Program-made: the position numbers and the translations under genes
Notes under the pieces: model-generated
The model's database searches: none
Told to the model about the DNA's origin: nothing
The model's input: only the letters and a program-made list of their open reading frames with translations
Shown here: positions 9,402 through 16,679 of the stretch, piece by piece
Position numbering within the stretch: position 1 is the stretch's first letter
Layout of the letters: each line of letters starts with the position of its first letter
Source of the DNA: Microbacterium trichothecenolyticum
Lineage (GTDB): Bacteria; Actinomycetota; Actinomycetes; Actinomycetales; Microbacteriaceae
Reading direction: 5' to 3'
Assembly: GCF_000956465.1 (NCBI RefSeq)
Contig: NZ_JYJA01000034.1
Span: forward strand, 124,001 to 188,000
Length of the DNA: 64,000 bases

Positions 9402-10616
9402 ATGGCATCGATGACGCTGCACCCTGACAGCCTTGCCGTGCACGCCGGTCGCGACGATCTCGCGAGCCTGGGCGTGCACGCTCTCCCCCTCGACCTCTCG
9501 TCCACCAATCCGCTGCCCGGCATCGAACTCGGAGGCATGTCGTACGAGGTCCTCGCGACCGGCGGCCACCCGTCCGAAGGCGGGTCGAACGTCTACGCGC
9601 GACTGTGGAACCCGACGGTCGCGCGATTCGAGGAGGCTCTCGCACGTCTCGAGCACGCCGAGGAGGCGGTGGCGTTCTCGTCGGGTATGGCCGCAGTGAC
9701 CGCCGTGCTGCTGGCCCTCACGCACGAGTCCGAGAAGCGCCACGTCGTGGCCGTGCGTCCACTGTACGGCGGCACGGACCACCTGCTGGCGTCGGGTCTG
9801 CTCGGCGTCGAGACCACCTTCTGCTCCCCCGACGGTGTCACCGACGCAGTACGCGACGACACCGCGCTCGTCGTGCTCGAGAGCCCGGCCAACCCGACGC
9901 TCGAGCTCGTCGACATCCGCCGGGTGACGGCGGCGGCCGGCGTGGTCCCGGTGCTCGTCGACAACACCTTCGCGACACCCGTTCTGCAGCACCCGCTCGA
10001 CCTCGGCGCGTCCCTCTCGCTGCACAGTGCGACGAAGTACCTCGGCGGCCACGGCGACGTCGTGGGCGGCGTCGTCGCGTGCGACGCGCGACTCGCGGCG
10101 GCGCTGCGGCGCACCCGCGCCATCACCGGCGCGATCATGCATCCGCTCGCGGCGTACCTGCTGCACCGCGGCCTGGCGACCCTCCCGGTGCGCATGCGCG
10201 CCCAGCAGGAGGGCGCGCGGGTCGTCGCGGAGTGGCTGCTCTCACGCCCCGAAGTCGCGCGTGTGCATTTCCCCGGGTTCTCCGACAGCGACCCCCGAGG
10301 CCTCATCGGCACTCAGCAGTCGGGTCCGGGCGCGATGATCGCGATCGAACTCGCCGACGGTTTCGACGCCGCGGCGACGCTGACGGCATCCGTCCAGCTC
10401 TTCACGCACGCCGTGTCGCTCGGCAGTGTCGACTCGCTCATCCAGCATCCTGCGGCGCTCACCCACCGGCCCGTCGCCGCCGAGGCGAAGCCCTCGGACG
10501 CGCTCGTGCGCCTCTCGATCGGCCTGGAGGATCCGGCCGACCTCATCGCTGACCTCGATCAGGCCCTCACCGCGGCGGCGGGCGTGCGGGAACGGATGGG
10601 GACCGCGCTGGGCTGA
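9402..10616 (+). CDS. Cys/Met metabolism PLP-dependent enzyme (gamma-lyase / gamma-synthase type)
   Basis: A 404-residue fold-type I trans-sulfuration enzyme. SATKYLGGHGDVVGG carries the PLP-binding Lys near residue 212. The GTDHLL segment and VLVDNTFATPVLQHPLDLGA (PLP-ring Asp) fit the cystathionine gamma-synthase / cystathionine gamma-lyase / methionine gamma-lyase superfamily. Sequence alone does not separate gamma-synthase from gamma-lyase; the N-terminal SLAVHAGRDDL is common to all. The ATG at 9402 has no good Shine-Dalgarno site; a second in-frame ATG at 9411 is possible. It is flanked by parA and a convergent merR gene without obvious functional link. Confidence 0.85.
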   Translation: MASMTLHPDSLAVHAGRDDLASLGVHALPLDLSSTNPLPGIELGGMSYEVLATGGHPSEGGSNVYARLWNPTVARFEEALARLEHAEEAVAFSSGMAAVTAVLLALTHESEKRHVVAVRPLYGGTDHLLASGLLGVETTFCSPDGVTDAVRDDTALVVLESPANPTLELVDIRRVTAAAGVVPVLVDNTFATPVLQHPLDLGASLSLHSATKYLGGHGDVVGGVVACDARLAAALRRTRAITGAIMHPLAAYLLHRGLATLPVRMRAQQEGARVVAEWLLSRPEVARVHFPGFSDSDPRGLIGTQQSGPGAMIAIELADGFDAAATLTASVQLFTHAVSLGSVDSLIQHPAALTHRPVAAEAKPSDALVRLSIGLEDPADLIADLDQALTAAAGVRERMGTALG

Positions 10617-10640
10617 CCCCGACGAAGCGGGCGGCGCGCC

Positions 10641-11183
10641 TTACGCGGTGCGGGCGGCGCGACGCACCGCGAGTTCGTCCATCGGGTCGGGCTTCTCGAA
10701 CTCGAACTCGAGGAGCTCCGACTCGACCTCGCGCAGCACCTTGCCGACCGCGATGCCGAAGACGCCCTGGCCGCGGCTGACGAGATCGATGACCTCGTCG
10801 TTGGACGTGCACAGATAGACCGATGCCCCGTCGCTCATGAGCGTCGTGCCTGCCAGGTCGCGGATGCCGGCAGCACGGAGCTGGTCGACGGCAGTGCGGA
10901 TCTGCTGCAGCGAGATGCCGGTGTCCAGAAGGCGCTTGACCAGCTTCAGCACGAGGATGTCGCGGAAGCCGTACAGCCGCTGCGAGCCGGACCCGCTGGC
11001 ACCGCGCACCGTCGGCTGGACGAGTTCGGTGCGGGCCCAGTAGTCGAGCTGGCGGTAGGTGATTCCGGCCGCCTTCGCCGCGGCCGCGCCGCGATACCCG
11101 ACCTCGTCATCCATCGCGGGAAGACCGTCCGTGAAGAGGAGTTCTGCACTGAACGGCTCGCCTGGAGCAACGTCTCCGGTCAT
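10641..11183 (-). CDS. MerR-family regulator (Rv1830-like)
   Basis: A 180-residue one-component regulator. The winged-helix MerR DNA-binding region is AAAAAKAAGITYRQLDYWARTELVQPTVR...QRLYGFRDILVLKLVKRLLDTGISLQQIRTAV, followed by a distinctive C-terminal domain (SVYLCTSNDEVIDLVSRGQGVFGIAVGKV). No cysteine metal site typical of metal sensors is seen. I chose ATG 11183, not an upstream frame opening at 11216, because GGAGGGGGG lies just before it. In mycobacteria the relative Rv1830 sits downstream of garA and ftsR, and that order is kept here: garA, ftsR, this gene, all on the minus strand. Confidence 0.85.
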   Translation of the reverse strand: MTGDVAPGEPFSAELLFTDGLPAMDDEVGYRGAAAAKAAGITYRQLDYWARTELVQPTVRGASGSGSQRLYGFRDILVLKLVKRLLDTGISLQQIRTAVDQLRAAGIRDLAGTTLMSDGASVYLCTSNDEVIDLVSRGQGVFGIAVGKVLREVESELLEFEFEKPDPMDELAVRRAARTA

Positions 11184-11342
11184 GCTCGTTCCCCCCTCCG
11201 GATCGAATAGTTCCACGCTAGATCAGCCGCCCCCTCGCGGCAACGACATCCGTCGTTCGGGGGTCGGCGTGTCGCGCACTTCGCGCGTTTCGAGCCGCGA
11301 TCTCGCTCGACGACCGGTCGGAGAGGTGCGACCTGCCGCACC

Positions 11343-12035
11343 TCAGGACAGCATGCGGTCGAGCGCCGCCCGCACGAAGATGGCCCGCACGTCGTCGAGG
11401 CGCCGGGTCAGTTCGGGCGCCAGCTCGCCGGCGCGGCCGCGGGACGAGGCATCCGTGCGGCGCAGCAGGGGTGCGAGAGCCGACTCGACGAGCGCGACAT
11501 CGCGTTCTGCGCTCTGCCGGAGGGCTCGGACGTGGCGCGGCTCGATGCCGTGCCGGTCCAGCGCGACCAGTGCGCGCAGCAGGGTCACCGACTGCTCGGT
11601 GTACGACTCGGCGCCCGCGAGGATGCCGGTGCTGATGGCGTCGTTGAGCAGCTGCGGCGCGGCGCCGGCGGCCGACAGCAGCTCCTCACGGCGGTAGCGG
11701 CGCGGCGCCGGCACGATCGACGGCGGCGGCACGGCGGTCGGTGTCGCGGGATCGCGGCCGGCGTCGACGTCTTCGAGGTAATCGCGGATGACCGACAGCG
11801 GCAGGTAGTGGTCGCGCTGCAGGGTGAGCGCGAGGCGCAGGCGCTCGAGGTCGTCCTGCGAGAACTTGCGGTAGCCCGACTCGGTGCGCAGCGGGGTGAC
11901 GATCCCCTGGACCTCGAGGAAGCGCAGCTTGCTGGAGGTCAGTGACGGGAACTCGGGCGACAGACGCGCGAGGACCTGACCGATGCTGAGAAGACCCGCG
12001 GACGACGCCCTGTCACGGGCGGAAGCCGCGGGCAT
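11343..12035 (-). CDS. ftsR: MerR-family cell-division regulator FtsR
   Basis: A 230-residue MerR-like protein: LLSIGQVLARLSPEFPSLTSSKLRFLEVQGIVTPLRTESGYRKFSQDDLERLRLALTLQRDHYLPLSVIRDYLEDVDAG matches the actinobacterial FtsR (Rv1828) DNA-binding domain. FtsR is known in Corynebacterium as an activator of ftsZ. Its ATG (12035) overlaps the stop of garA by one base (TGATG), implying translational coupling. A 126-bp gap with no gene separates it from the next MerR gene, where many relatives carry a bifunctional nuclease. Confidence 0.88.
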   Translation of the reverse strand: MPAASARDRASSAGLLSIGQVLARLSPEFPSLTSSKLRFLEVQGIVTPLRTESGYRKFSQDDLERLRLALTLQRDHYLPLSVIRDYLEDVDAGRDPATPTAVPPPSIVPAPRRYRREELLSAAGAAPQLLNDAISTGILAGAESYTEQSVTLLRALVALDRHGIEPRHVRALRQSAERDVALVESALAPLLRRTDASSRGRAGELAPELTRRLDDVRAIFVRAALDRMLS

Positions 12036-12538
12036 CAGGCCTCCGTCGCCCTGGCGAGGTCAGCCGGTGAGACGAAGAAGTTGAGGCGGAACTTGCCGAT
12101 GCGAACCTCGGCACCGTTGGTGAGCACGGCCCTGTCGACCCGCTCGCCGTTCACGTAGGTGCCGTTCAGCGAACGCTGATCGACGAGCTCGAAGGCGGTG
12201 CCGGTGCGGCTGATCTCCGCGTGGCGGCGCGAGACGGTGACGTCGTCGAAGAAGATGTCGGCCTCGGGATGCCGCCCCACGGACGTGACGTCGGCATCGA
12301 GCAGGTAGCGGGCGCCGGCGGTGGGCCCCGAGCGGACCAGCAGCAGAGCGGCACCGGACGGGAGGGCGTCGATCGCGTCGAGCTCGGCCTCGCCGAGCTC
12401 GCTGCCGAAGGGCACGAACGACAGGTCGGAGTCGTGGCCGAACGTCTGCGTCGTGTCGGCGGCGCGGTCGGAATCGTGCGCGTCGGACCCTGCGGCCCGG
12501 CGGATGTCGCCCTGATCGGGTCGGCGGTCGTGCTCCAC
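12035..12538 (-). CDS. garA: FHA-domain protein GarA/OdhI
   Basis: A 167-residue forkhead-associated protein. The N-terminal tail has DTTQTF (Thr29, Thr30, Thr32), matching the threonine pair that PknB/PknG-type kinases phosphorylate in GarA. The FHA domain spans about 64-155 with GRHPEADIFFDDVTVSRRHAEI and RSLNGTYVNGE (phosphothreonine-binding Arg, Ser, Arg-His, Asn). Known GarA/OdhI inhibits 2-oxoglutarate dehydrogenase and glutamate dehydrogenase when unphosphorylated, linking Ser/Thr kinase signalling to the TCA cycle. The GTG at 12538 has AAGGAGG; TAGGCT (minus strand, 12565-12560) is the likely -10. Confidence 0.92.
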   Translation of the reverse strand: MEHDRRPDQGDIRRAAGSDAHDSDRAADTTQTFGHDSDLSFVPFGSELGEAELDAIDALPSGAALLLVRSGPTAGARYLLDADVTSVGRHPEADIFFDDVTVSRRHAEISRTGTAFELVDQRSLNGTYVNGERVDRAVLTNGAEVRIGKFRLNFFVSPADLARATEA

Positions 12539-12704
12539 GGTTTCCTCCTTCGTCCGGCCAGCCTATCCGATCGTCCCCGGCTCGGAAGAGGACGTCGGCC
12601 GTTGCCGCAATGTTTCGCCGCGTGTCACCCGACGTGCGAGCCGCAGGGCGGCCCTTCTACCCTGGCAGCACCGGCAAAGATCCGTTAACCAGAAGGAGAC
12701 CACC

Positions 12705-13055
12705 GTGTCGAGCCCGCACAGCCACGTCCCGCCCCTCGAGGTGCGTGAGGCTGCGGCGTGCATGTGCGACCACGGTGACACCTGCTCGTCCTACGCCCCC
12801 GGTCACGCGCTGCACCTGATCCAGGCGCGCCTCGCTTCGGCGACGCCGTCGGACTGGGCGGACGCGATCGTCGAGGCCTCCGATGAGCGCTCCGGCTTCG
12901 TGATCGTTCGCACGCTCGCCGACTGGACCCCGGTCGCTCTCTGGAACGGCACGGGCGCTGCCGCGGCCGCGACGCCCGGCACGCCGGTCGCGCTCCACGA
13001 GCGCTACCACGTGCTCGCCGTCGGCGGCGCGCGGTTCAACGTCCTCCGCGGCTGA
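12705..13055 (+). CDS. Small conserved hypothetical protein with Cys cluster
   Basis: A 116-residue soluble protein starting at GTG 12705 after an AAGGAG site. The N-terminal part has CMCDHGDTC (three Cys in nine residues) and several His, which could bind metal. The remainder (SDWADAIVEASDERSGFVIVRTLADWTPVALWNGTGAA) resembles a small alpha/beta domain with no recognised family. No signal peptide or membrane segment. It lies next to two copper-binding proteins, so metal handling is possible but unproven. TACCCT near 12659 is a candidate -10. Confidence 0.7.
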   Translation: MSSPHSHVPPLEVREAAACMCDHGDTCSSYAPGHALHLIQARLASATPSDWADAIVEASDERSGFVIVRTLADWTPVALWNGTGAAAAATPGTPVALHERYHVLAVGGARFNVLRG

Positions 13056-13097
13056 GTCGCACGGCCCGCACCGCGGCCGAAGAGGAAGCGACGAGCC

Positions 13098-13499
13098 TCA
13101 GCTCATCGCCATCATCATGTCCTTCATGGCCATGCAGGCGTCCATGCACGCCTTGCACGCCTGAGCGCACATCTTGCAGACCTCGCTGTGGTCCGCGTGC
13201 TCCATGCACTCGTCCATCGTCAGCTGGCACATCGCCATGCAGGCGTCGAGCATCGACATCATGGTCGCCGGGTTCATGCCCTGCATCCGCATCATGGCGC
13301 GCATCATCGTGTTGCACATGTCGGCGCAGTTCATGCACGCGGGGGCGCACGACATCATCTGCGTGGAGCACACCGTGCATGCCTGCTCGCAGGCCGAGCA
13401 GGCATCCATACAGGCCTGCATGACCGACATGTCCATGGCCTGCATGCCGGGCATCGACATCATGTCCTTCGACATGGCGCCCATCATCATCTGATCCAT
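13098..13499 (-). CDS. Met/Cys-rich four-helix-bundle copper-binding protein (Csp-like)
   Basis: A 133-residue protein with 38 Met and 17 Cys by my count. Cys spacing is largely CxxxC/CxxC (for example 30, 34, 37, 41, 44, then 51, 55, 58, 62; again 108, 111, 115, 118, 122), as in copper-storage Csp proteins, where helices line a core with Cys pointing inwards. No Tat or Sec signal precedes it, so it is likely cytosolic. I chose ATG 13499 because GGAAGG stands nine bases before it; a longer frame to 13580 lacks a site. The Met-rich flanks (MDQMMMGAMSKDMMSMPGM and MKDMMMAM) are beyond what Csp normally has and suggest extra Cu(I) sites. It is divergent from the CopC-domain gene. Confidence 0.85.
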   Translation of the reverse strand: MDQMMMGAMSKDMMSMPGMQAMDMSVMQACMDACSACEQACTVCSTQMMSCAPACMNCADMCNTMMRAMMRMQGMNPATMMSMLDACMAMCQLTMDECMEHADHSEVCKMCAQACKACMDACMAMKDMMMAMS

Positions 13500-13605
13500 C
13501 TGCCGCATCCTTCCGCGTGTGGGGACGACGGGCAGGGGGCCCGCCATTGGCCAGGCTAGACCTCGCGGGGTCCGCAGCAAAGAGCCGGATAGGCTCGATC
13601 GGGTG

Positions 13606-14286
13606 ATGTCACAAACTCTTCACAAGCCGCTTCCAGCCCGGGTCTGGGCATTCCTCGCCGCACTGCTCCTCGCCTTCGGCGTCGTCCTCGCGACAGCATC
13701 TCCCGCCCTGGCGCATGACGAGCTTCTGGGCAGCGACCCGGCGGCCGACAGCACGCTCGACGCGCTCCCCGCGCAGCTGACGCTCACCTTCAGCGCCGAG
13801 ATCGCCGACGATGACGGCGCCTCGGTCGTGGAGGTGACGGATTCCTCGGGCTCGTCGCTCGTCGATGGCGCACCGACCGTGCAGGACAACGTGCTGACGC
13901 AGCCGCTCGCGGGCGAGGCATCCGGTGCCGTCAGGGTGCTGTGGAAGGTCGTCTCGAGCGACGGGCACCCCATCTCGGGCGAGTTCTCCTTCACCGTCAC
14001 GGGCGCGCCGACGCCCACCGAGACGGCGAGCCCGACGCCGACCGCGACCACGGCGCCGACCGAGTCCGCCGAGCCCACGCCGACGGTCACGAGCGAGCCC
14101 GTGGCGGACGAGGGATCGAGCGCCCTCCCGTGGATCATCGCGGGCGTGCTGGCGCTCGCGCTGATCGCCGCGGTCGTCTACCTGCTCGTCTCGCGCTCCC
14201 GCCGCGAGAAGGCCCTCGCGAGCGGCGGCGCCGGTCCTGCCGGCGGTGCCTCGCAGCCCGACTCCGCGCCCCCCGCCGACCGATAG
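13606..14286 (+). CDS. CopC-domain copper-binding protein, membrane-anchored
   Basis: A 226-residue exported protein. The Sec signal ends at [16 protein letters not shown], so mature residue 1 is His, the metal-binding N-terminal His typical of CopC-type proteins. A second His lies in [15 protein letters not shown] (residue 121), the usual CopC partner. After the CopC domain (37-132) come a Thr/Pro-rich wall-spanning linker (about 133-172), one membrane helix (about 177-198) and a basic cytosolic tail. TAGGCT (13590-13595) ends 7 bases before a GTG at 13603, directly followed by ATG 13606, so the message is probably leaderless. Likely role: periplasm-side copper binding or delivery. Confidence 0.88.
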   Translation: MSQTLHKPLPARVWAFLAALLLAFGVVLATASPALAHDELLGSDPAADSTLDALPAQLTLTFSAEIADDDGASVVEVTDSSGSSLVDGAPTVQDNVLTQPLAGEASGAVRVLWKVVSSDGHPISGEFSFTVTGAPTPTETASPTPTATTAPTESAEPTPTVTSEPVADEGSSALPWIIAGVLALALIAAVVYLLVSRSRREKALASGGAGPAGGASQPDSAPPADR

Positions 14287-14296
14287 GCTTGAGACC

Positions 14297-15694
14297 ATGC
14301 CTCATTACGACGTCGCCATCCTCGGCGCGGGGCCCGGCGGCTACGTCGCAGCCGTCCGCGCTTCGCAGCTCGGCCTCAAGGTCGCCATCATCGAAGAGAA
14401 GTACTGGGGCGGTGTGTGCCTCAACGTCGGCTGCATCCCCTCGAAGGCTCTGCTCAAGAACGCCGACCTCGCGCACCAGTTCCACCACAAGGCCGACCTG
14501 TTCGGCATCTCGGGCGACGTGCACTTCGACTTCGGAGTCGCGTGGGACCGCAGCCGCAAGGTGGCTGACACCCACGTCAAGGGCATCCACTACCTGATGA
14601 AGAAGAACAAGGTCGACGAGTACGAGGGTCGGGGCTCGTTCACGGGCCCGAACGCGATCCGCGTGACCAAGGCCGACGGCTCCACCGAGGACGTCTCGTT
14701 CGACAACGCCATCATCTCGACCGGCTCGAAGGTGCGCCTGCTTCCGGGCGTGCAGATCGGCGGCAACGTCGTGACGTACGAGGAGCAGATCCTCGCCCGC
14801 GACCTGCCGCAGTCGATCGTCATCGTCGGCGCCGGCGCCATCGGCATGGAGTTCGCCTTCGTGATGGTGAACTACGGCGTCAAGGTCACGATCATCGAGT
14901 TCCTCGATCGTGCCCTTCCGAACGAGGACGCGGACGTCTCGAAGGAGATCGCGCGCCAGTACAAGAACTACGGCGTCGACATCCTCACCTCGACCAAGGT
15001 CGAGACCGTCACCGACCAGGGTGACAAGGTCACCGTGACCTACACCGCCAAGGACGGCACCCAGGGCTCGATCGACGCCGACAAGGTCATGATGTCGATC
15101 GGCTTCGCCGCCAACGTCGAGGGCTTCGGTCTCGAGAACACCGGCGTGAAGCTCACCGACCGCGGCGCGATCGACATCGACGACCACATGCGCACCAACG
15201 TGCCGCACATCTACGCGATCGGCGACGTCACCGCGAAGCTGCAGCTCGCGCACGTGGCCGAGGCGCAGGGCGTCGTCGCCGCCGAGACCATCGGCAAGGC
15301 CGAGACCATGACGCTCGGCGACTACCGCATGATGCCGCGCGCGACGTTCTGCTCGCCGCAGGTGGCCTCGTTCGGCCTCACCGAGCAGCAGGCCCGCGAC
15401 GCCGGCTACGACGTCAAGGTCGCGAAGTTCCCGTTCTCGGCGAACGGCAAGGCGAACGGCCTGGGCGAGCCCATCGGCTTCGTCAAGCTCATCGCCGACG
15501 GCGAGCACCTCGAGCTCCTCGGCGGCCACCTCATCGGCCCGGACGTCTCGGAGCTCCTGCCCGAGCTCACCCTCGCGCAGAAGTGGGACCTCACCGCTCT
15601 CGAGGCGGCGCGCAACGTCCACACGCACCCGACGCTGTCGGAGGCCGTGCAGGAGGCCTTCCACGGCCTCGCCGGCCACATGATCAACCTCTGA
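14297..15694 (+). CDS. lpdA: Dihydrolipoyl dehydrogenase
   Basis: A 465-residue FAD-dependent disulfide oxidoreductase, the E3 component shared by pyruvate and 2-oxoglutarate dehydrogenase complexes. It has the FAD motif GAGPGGYVA (10-18), the redox disulfide [15 protein letters not shown] (Cys41/Cys46), the NAD motif [13 protein letters not shown] near 175 and the C-terminal His-Glu region [13 protein letters not shown]. Length is typical. TAGGCT (14284-14289) stands exactly 7 bases before ATG 14297, and there is no ribosome site, so the message is leaderless. Near garA, whose product controls 2-oxoglutarate dehydrogenase, though this may be chance. Confidence 0.96.
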   Translation: MPHYDVAILGAGPGGYVAAVRASQLGLKVAIIEEKYWGGVCLNVGCIPSKALLKNADLAHQFHHKADLFGISGDVHFDFGVAWDRSRKVADTHVKGIHYLMKKNKVDEYEGRGSFTGPNAIRVTKADGSTEDVSFDNAIISTGSKVRLLPGVQIGGNVVTYEEQILARDLPQSIVIVGAGAIGMEFAFVMVNYGVKVTIIEFLDRALPNEDADVSKEIARQYKNYGVDILTSTKVETVTDQGDKVTVTYTAKDGTQGSIDADKVMMSIGFAANVEGFGLENTGVKLTDRGAIDIDDHMRTNVPHIYAIGDVTAKLQLAHVAEAQGVVAAETIGKAETMTLGDYRMMPRATFCSPQVASFGLTEQQARDAGYDVKVAKFPFSANGKANGLGEPIGFVKLIADGEHLELLGGHLIGPDVSELLPELTLAQKWDLTALEAARNVHTHPTLSEAVQEAFHGLAGHMINL

Positions 15695-15706
15695 TCAGCT
15701 GACGCG

Positions 15707-15742
15707 GAACGCCCCGGACCATCTGGAAGGTCCGGGGCGTTC
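15707..15742. terminator. Bidirectional terminator hairpin after lpdA
   Basis: A perfect 12-bp core stem (15709-15720 with 15729-15740), extended by two more pairs to 15707/15742, with an 8-nt loop and TTCTCG after it. It lies between lpdA (+) and the convergent CYTH gene (-). Confidence 0.8.
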
Positions 15743-15748
15743 TCGTGT

Positions 15749-16396
15749 TCAGGCGCCGAGGGTGCGGGCGAGTTTGGAATCGGATGCCGCGACCCGGCCG
15801 CCTGCGGCATGCACCGCGGCTTCGGCAGCCGAGAGCAGCGCAGCCCGCTCGTCCGCAGCCTCGGGTGCGGCCGGTCCGAGCTCGAACTCCCACTCGCGCC
15901 AGGACCGGTCAGCGCCGGAGCGCTCGTCGGTGGCTGTCACGTGGTCGTCGACGAACTCCGCCACGAGGCCGCCGTGCTCGTCCTCGAGCGCGTAGGCGGT
16001 GCGGCTGTTGCGGATGCGCGCGATCGGCGCGAAGTCCGACGCGCTCGCGATCTTCGAGACCGCGTCGGCGACAGCATCCGGGATCTCATCCACCGGGCCG
16101 ATCGGCCAGTGCAGCTCGACCCGACCGCCGTCGGCGCCCCGCGGGCCCTTGATGTGCCAGCCCTCGTCGGGCCCGCCGGTGCGGTGGCGCACCGCGTAGC
16201 CGGCATGCGCGAGCGCGAGGTCGTCGCTGTCGAGGTAGGTGGCGTCGAGCTGCCGCGACTCGGGAGCGGCGACGATCGCCACGCCGGGAAGCGCCGACCA
16301 GTCGGGCAGCGGCGTCGACTCGTCGACGTCGAACTTCAGCTCGATCTCGACGCTGTGCGACGCTCCGGCCGCGTCGGGAGTGCGGTCAGTCGTCAC
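15749..16396 (-). CDS. CYTH-domain protein (triphosphate tunnel metalloenzyme family)
   Basis: A 215-residue protein with the CYTH signature VEIELKFDV (ExExK) near the N-terminus. Arg/Lys/Glu-rich strands typical of the triphosphate tunnel follow (AVRHRTGGPDEGWHIKGPR, VELHWPIG, IARIRNSRTAY, VAEFVDDHV, WREWEFELG). CYTH enzymes hydrolyse inorganic triphosphate or bind polyphosphate-like ligands; a CHAD partner domain is absent. GTG 16396 overlaps the stop of the upstream small gene by 11 bases, so translation is coupled. The exact substrate is unknown. Confidence 0.85.
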   Translation of the reverse strand: MTTDRTPDAAGASHSVEIELKFDVDESTPLPDWSALPGVAIVAAPESRQLDATYLDSDDLALAHAGYAVRHRTGGPDEGWHIKGPRGADGGRVELHWPIGPVDEIPDAVADAVSKIASASDFAPIARIRNSRTAYALEDEHGGLVAEFVDDHVTATDERSGADRSWREWEFELGPAAPEAADERAALLSAAEAAVHAAGGRVAASDSKLARTLGA

Positions 16397-16613
16397 GACC
16401 GTCGGGGTTGGGGTCGATGTCTTCGGTCGCCTCGACGTACACGAAGCGGGTCTCGGTGGGCCCGTCCTGGTCGCCCGTGTGGGTCTCGTCGCCTTCGCGG
16501 CGGTAGACCAGCTGCCCCTCGCCGTAGGGGACGATGTACGAGTCGGAGACGGTCGGGTCGAGCGGAATGATCTGTCCGTCGAGGGGTCCGCCGTGCAGTC
16601 GTGCGATTGCCAT
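16386..16613 (-). CDS. Small conserved protein (75 aa) upstream of the CYTH gene
   Basis: A 75-residue soluble protein, MAIARLHGGPLDGQIIPL..., with an acidic tail ending PDGRDD. The HGGPLDGQ motif recurs in small actinobacterial proteins of unknown role. A TACGCT hexamer (minus strand, 16625-16620) ends 6 bases before ATG 16613, so it appears leaderless. It overlaps the CYTH gene by 11 bases and diverges from glgP. No function assigned. Confidence 0.75.
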   Translation of the reverse strand: MAIARLHGGPLDGQIIPLDPTVSDSYIVPYGEGQLVYRREGDETHTGDQDGPTETRFVYVEATEDIDPNPDGRDD

Positions 16614-16619
16614 AGCGCC

Positions 16620-16672
16620 AGCGTAGACCCAACGACTTCCGTGCAAGCGCTTCCAGCTTTTGCCTCTAGAAT
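16620..16672. promoter_or_regulatory. Divergent leaderless promoters with LacI-type operator (glgP control)
   Basis: TAGAAT (16667-16672) ends 7 bases before the glgP GTG at 16680; TACGCT on the minus strand (16625-16620) serves the small gene. Between them TGCAAGCGCTTCCA (16642-16655) is a near-perfect palindrome centred on CG, of the TGnAAnCGnTTnCA form bound by LacI/GalR-family sugar repressors. It covers the -35 position of the glgP promoter, where a bound repressor would block RNA polymerase. The repressor itself is not in this window. Confidence 0.65.
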
Positions 16673-16679
16673 CGCGAGC

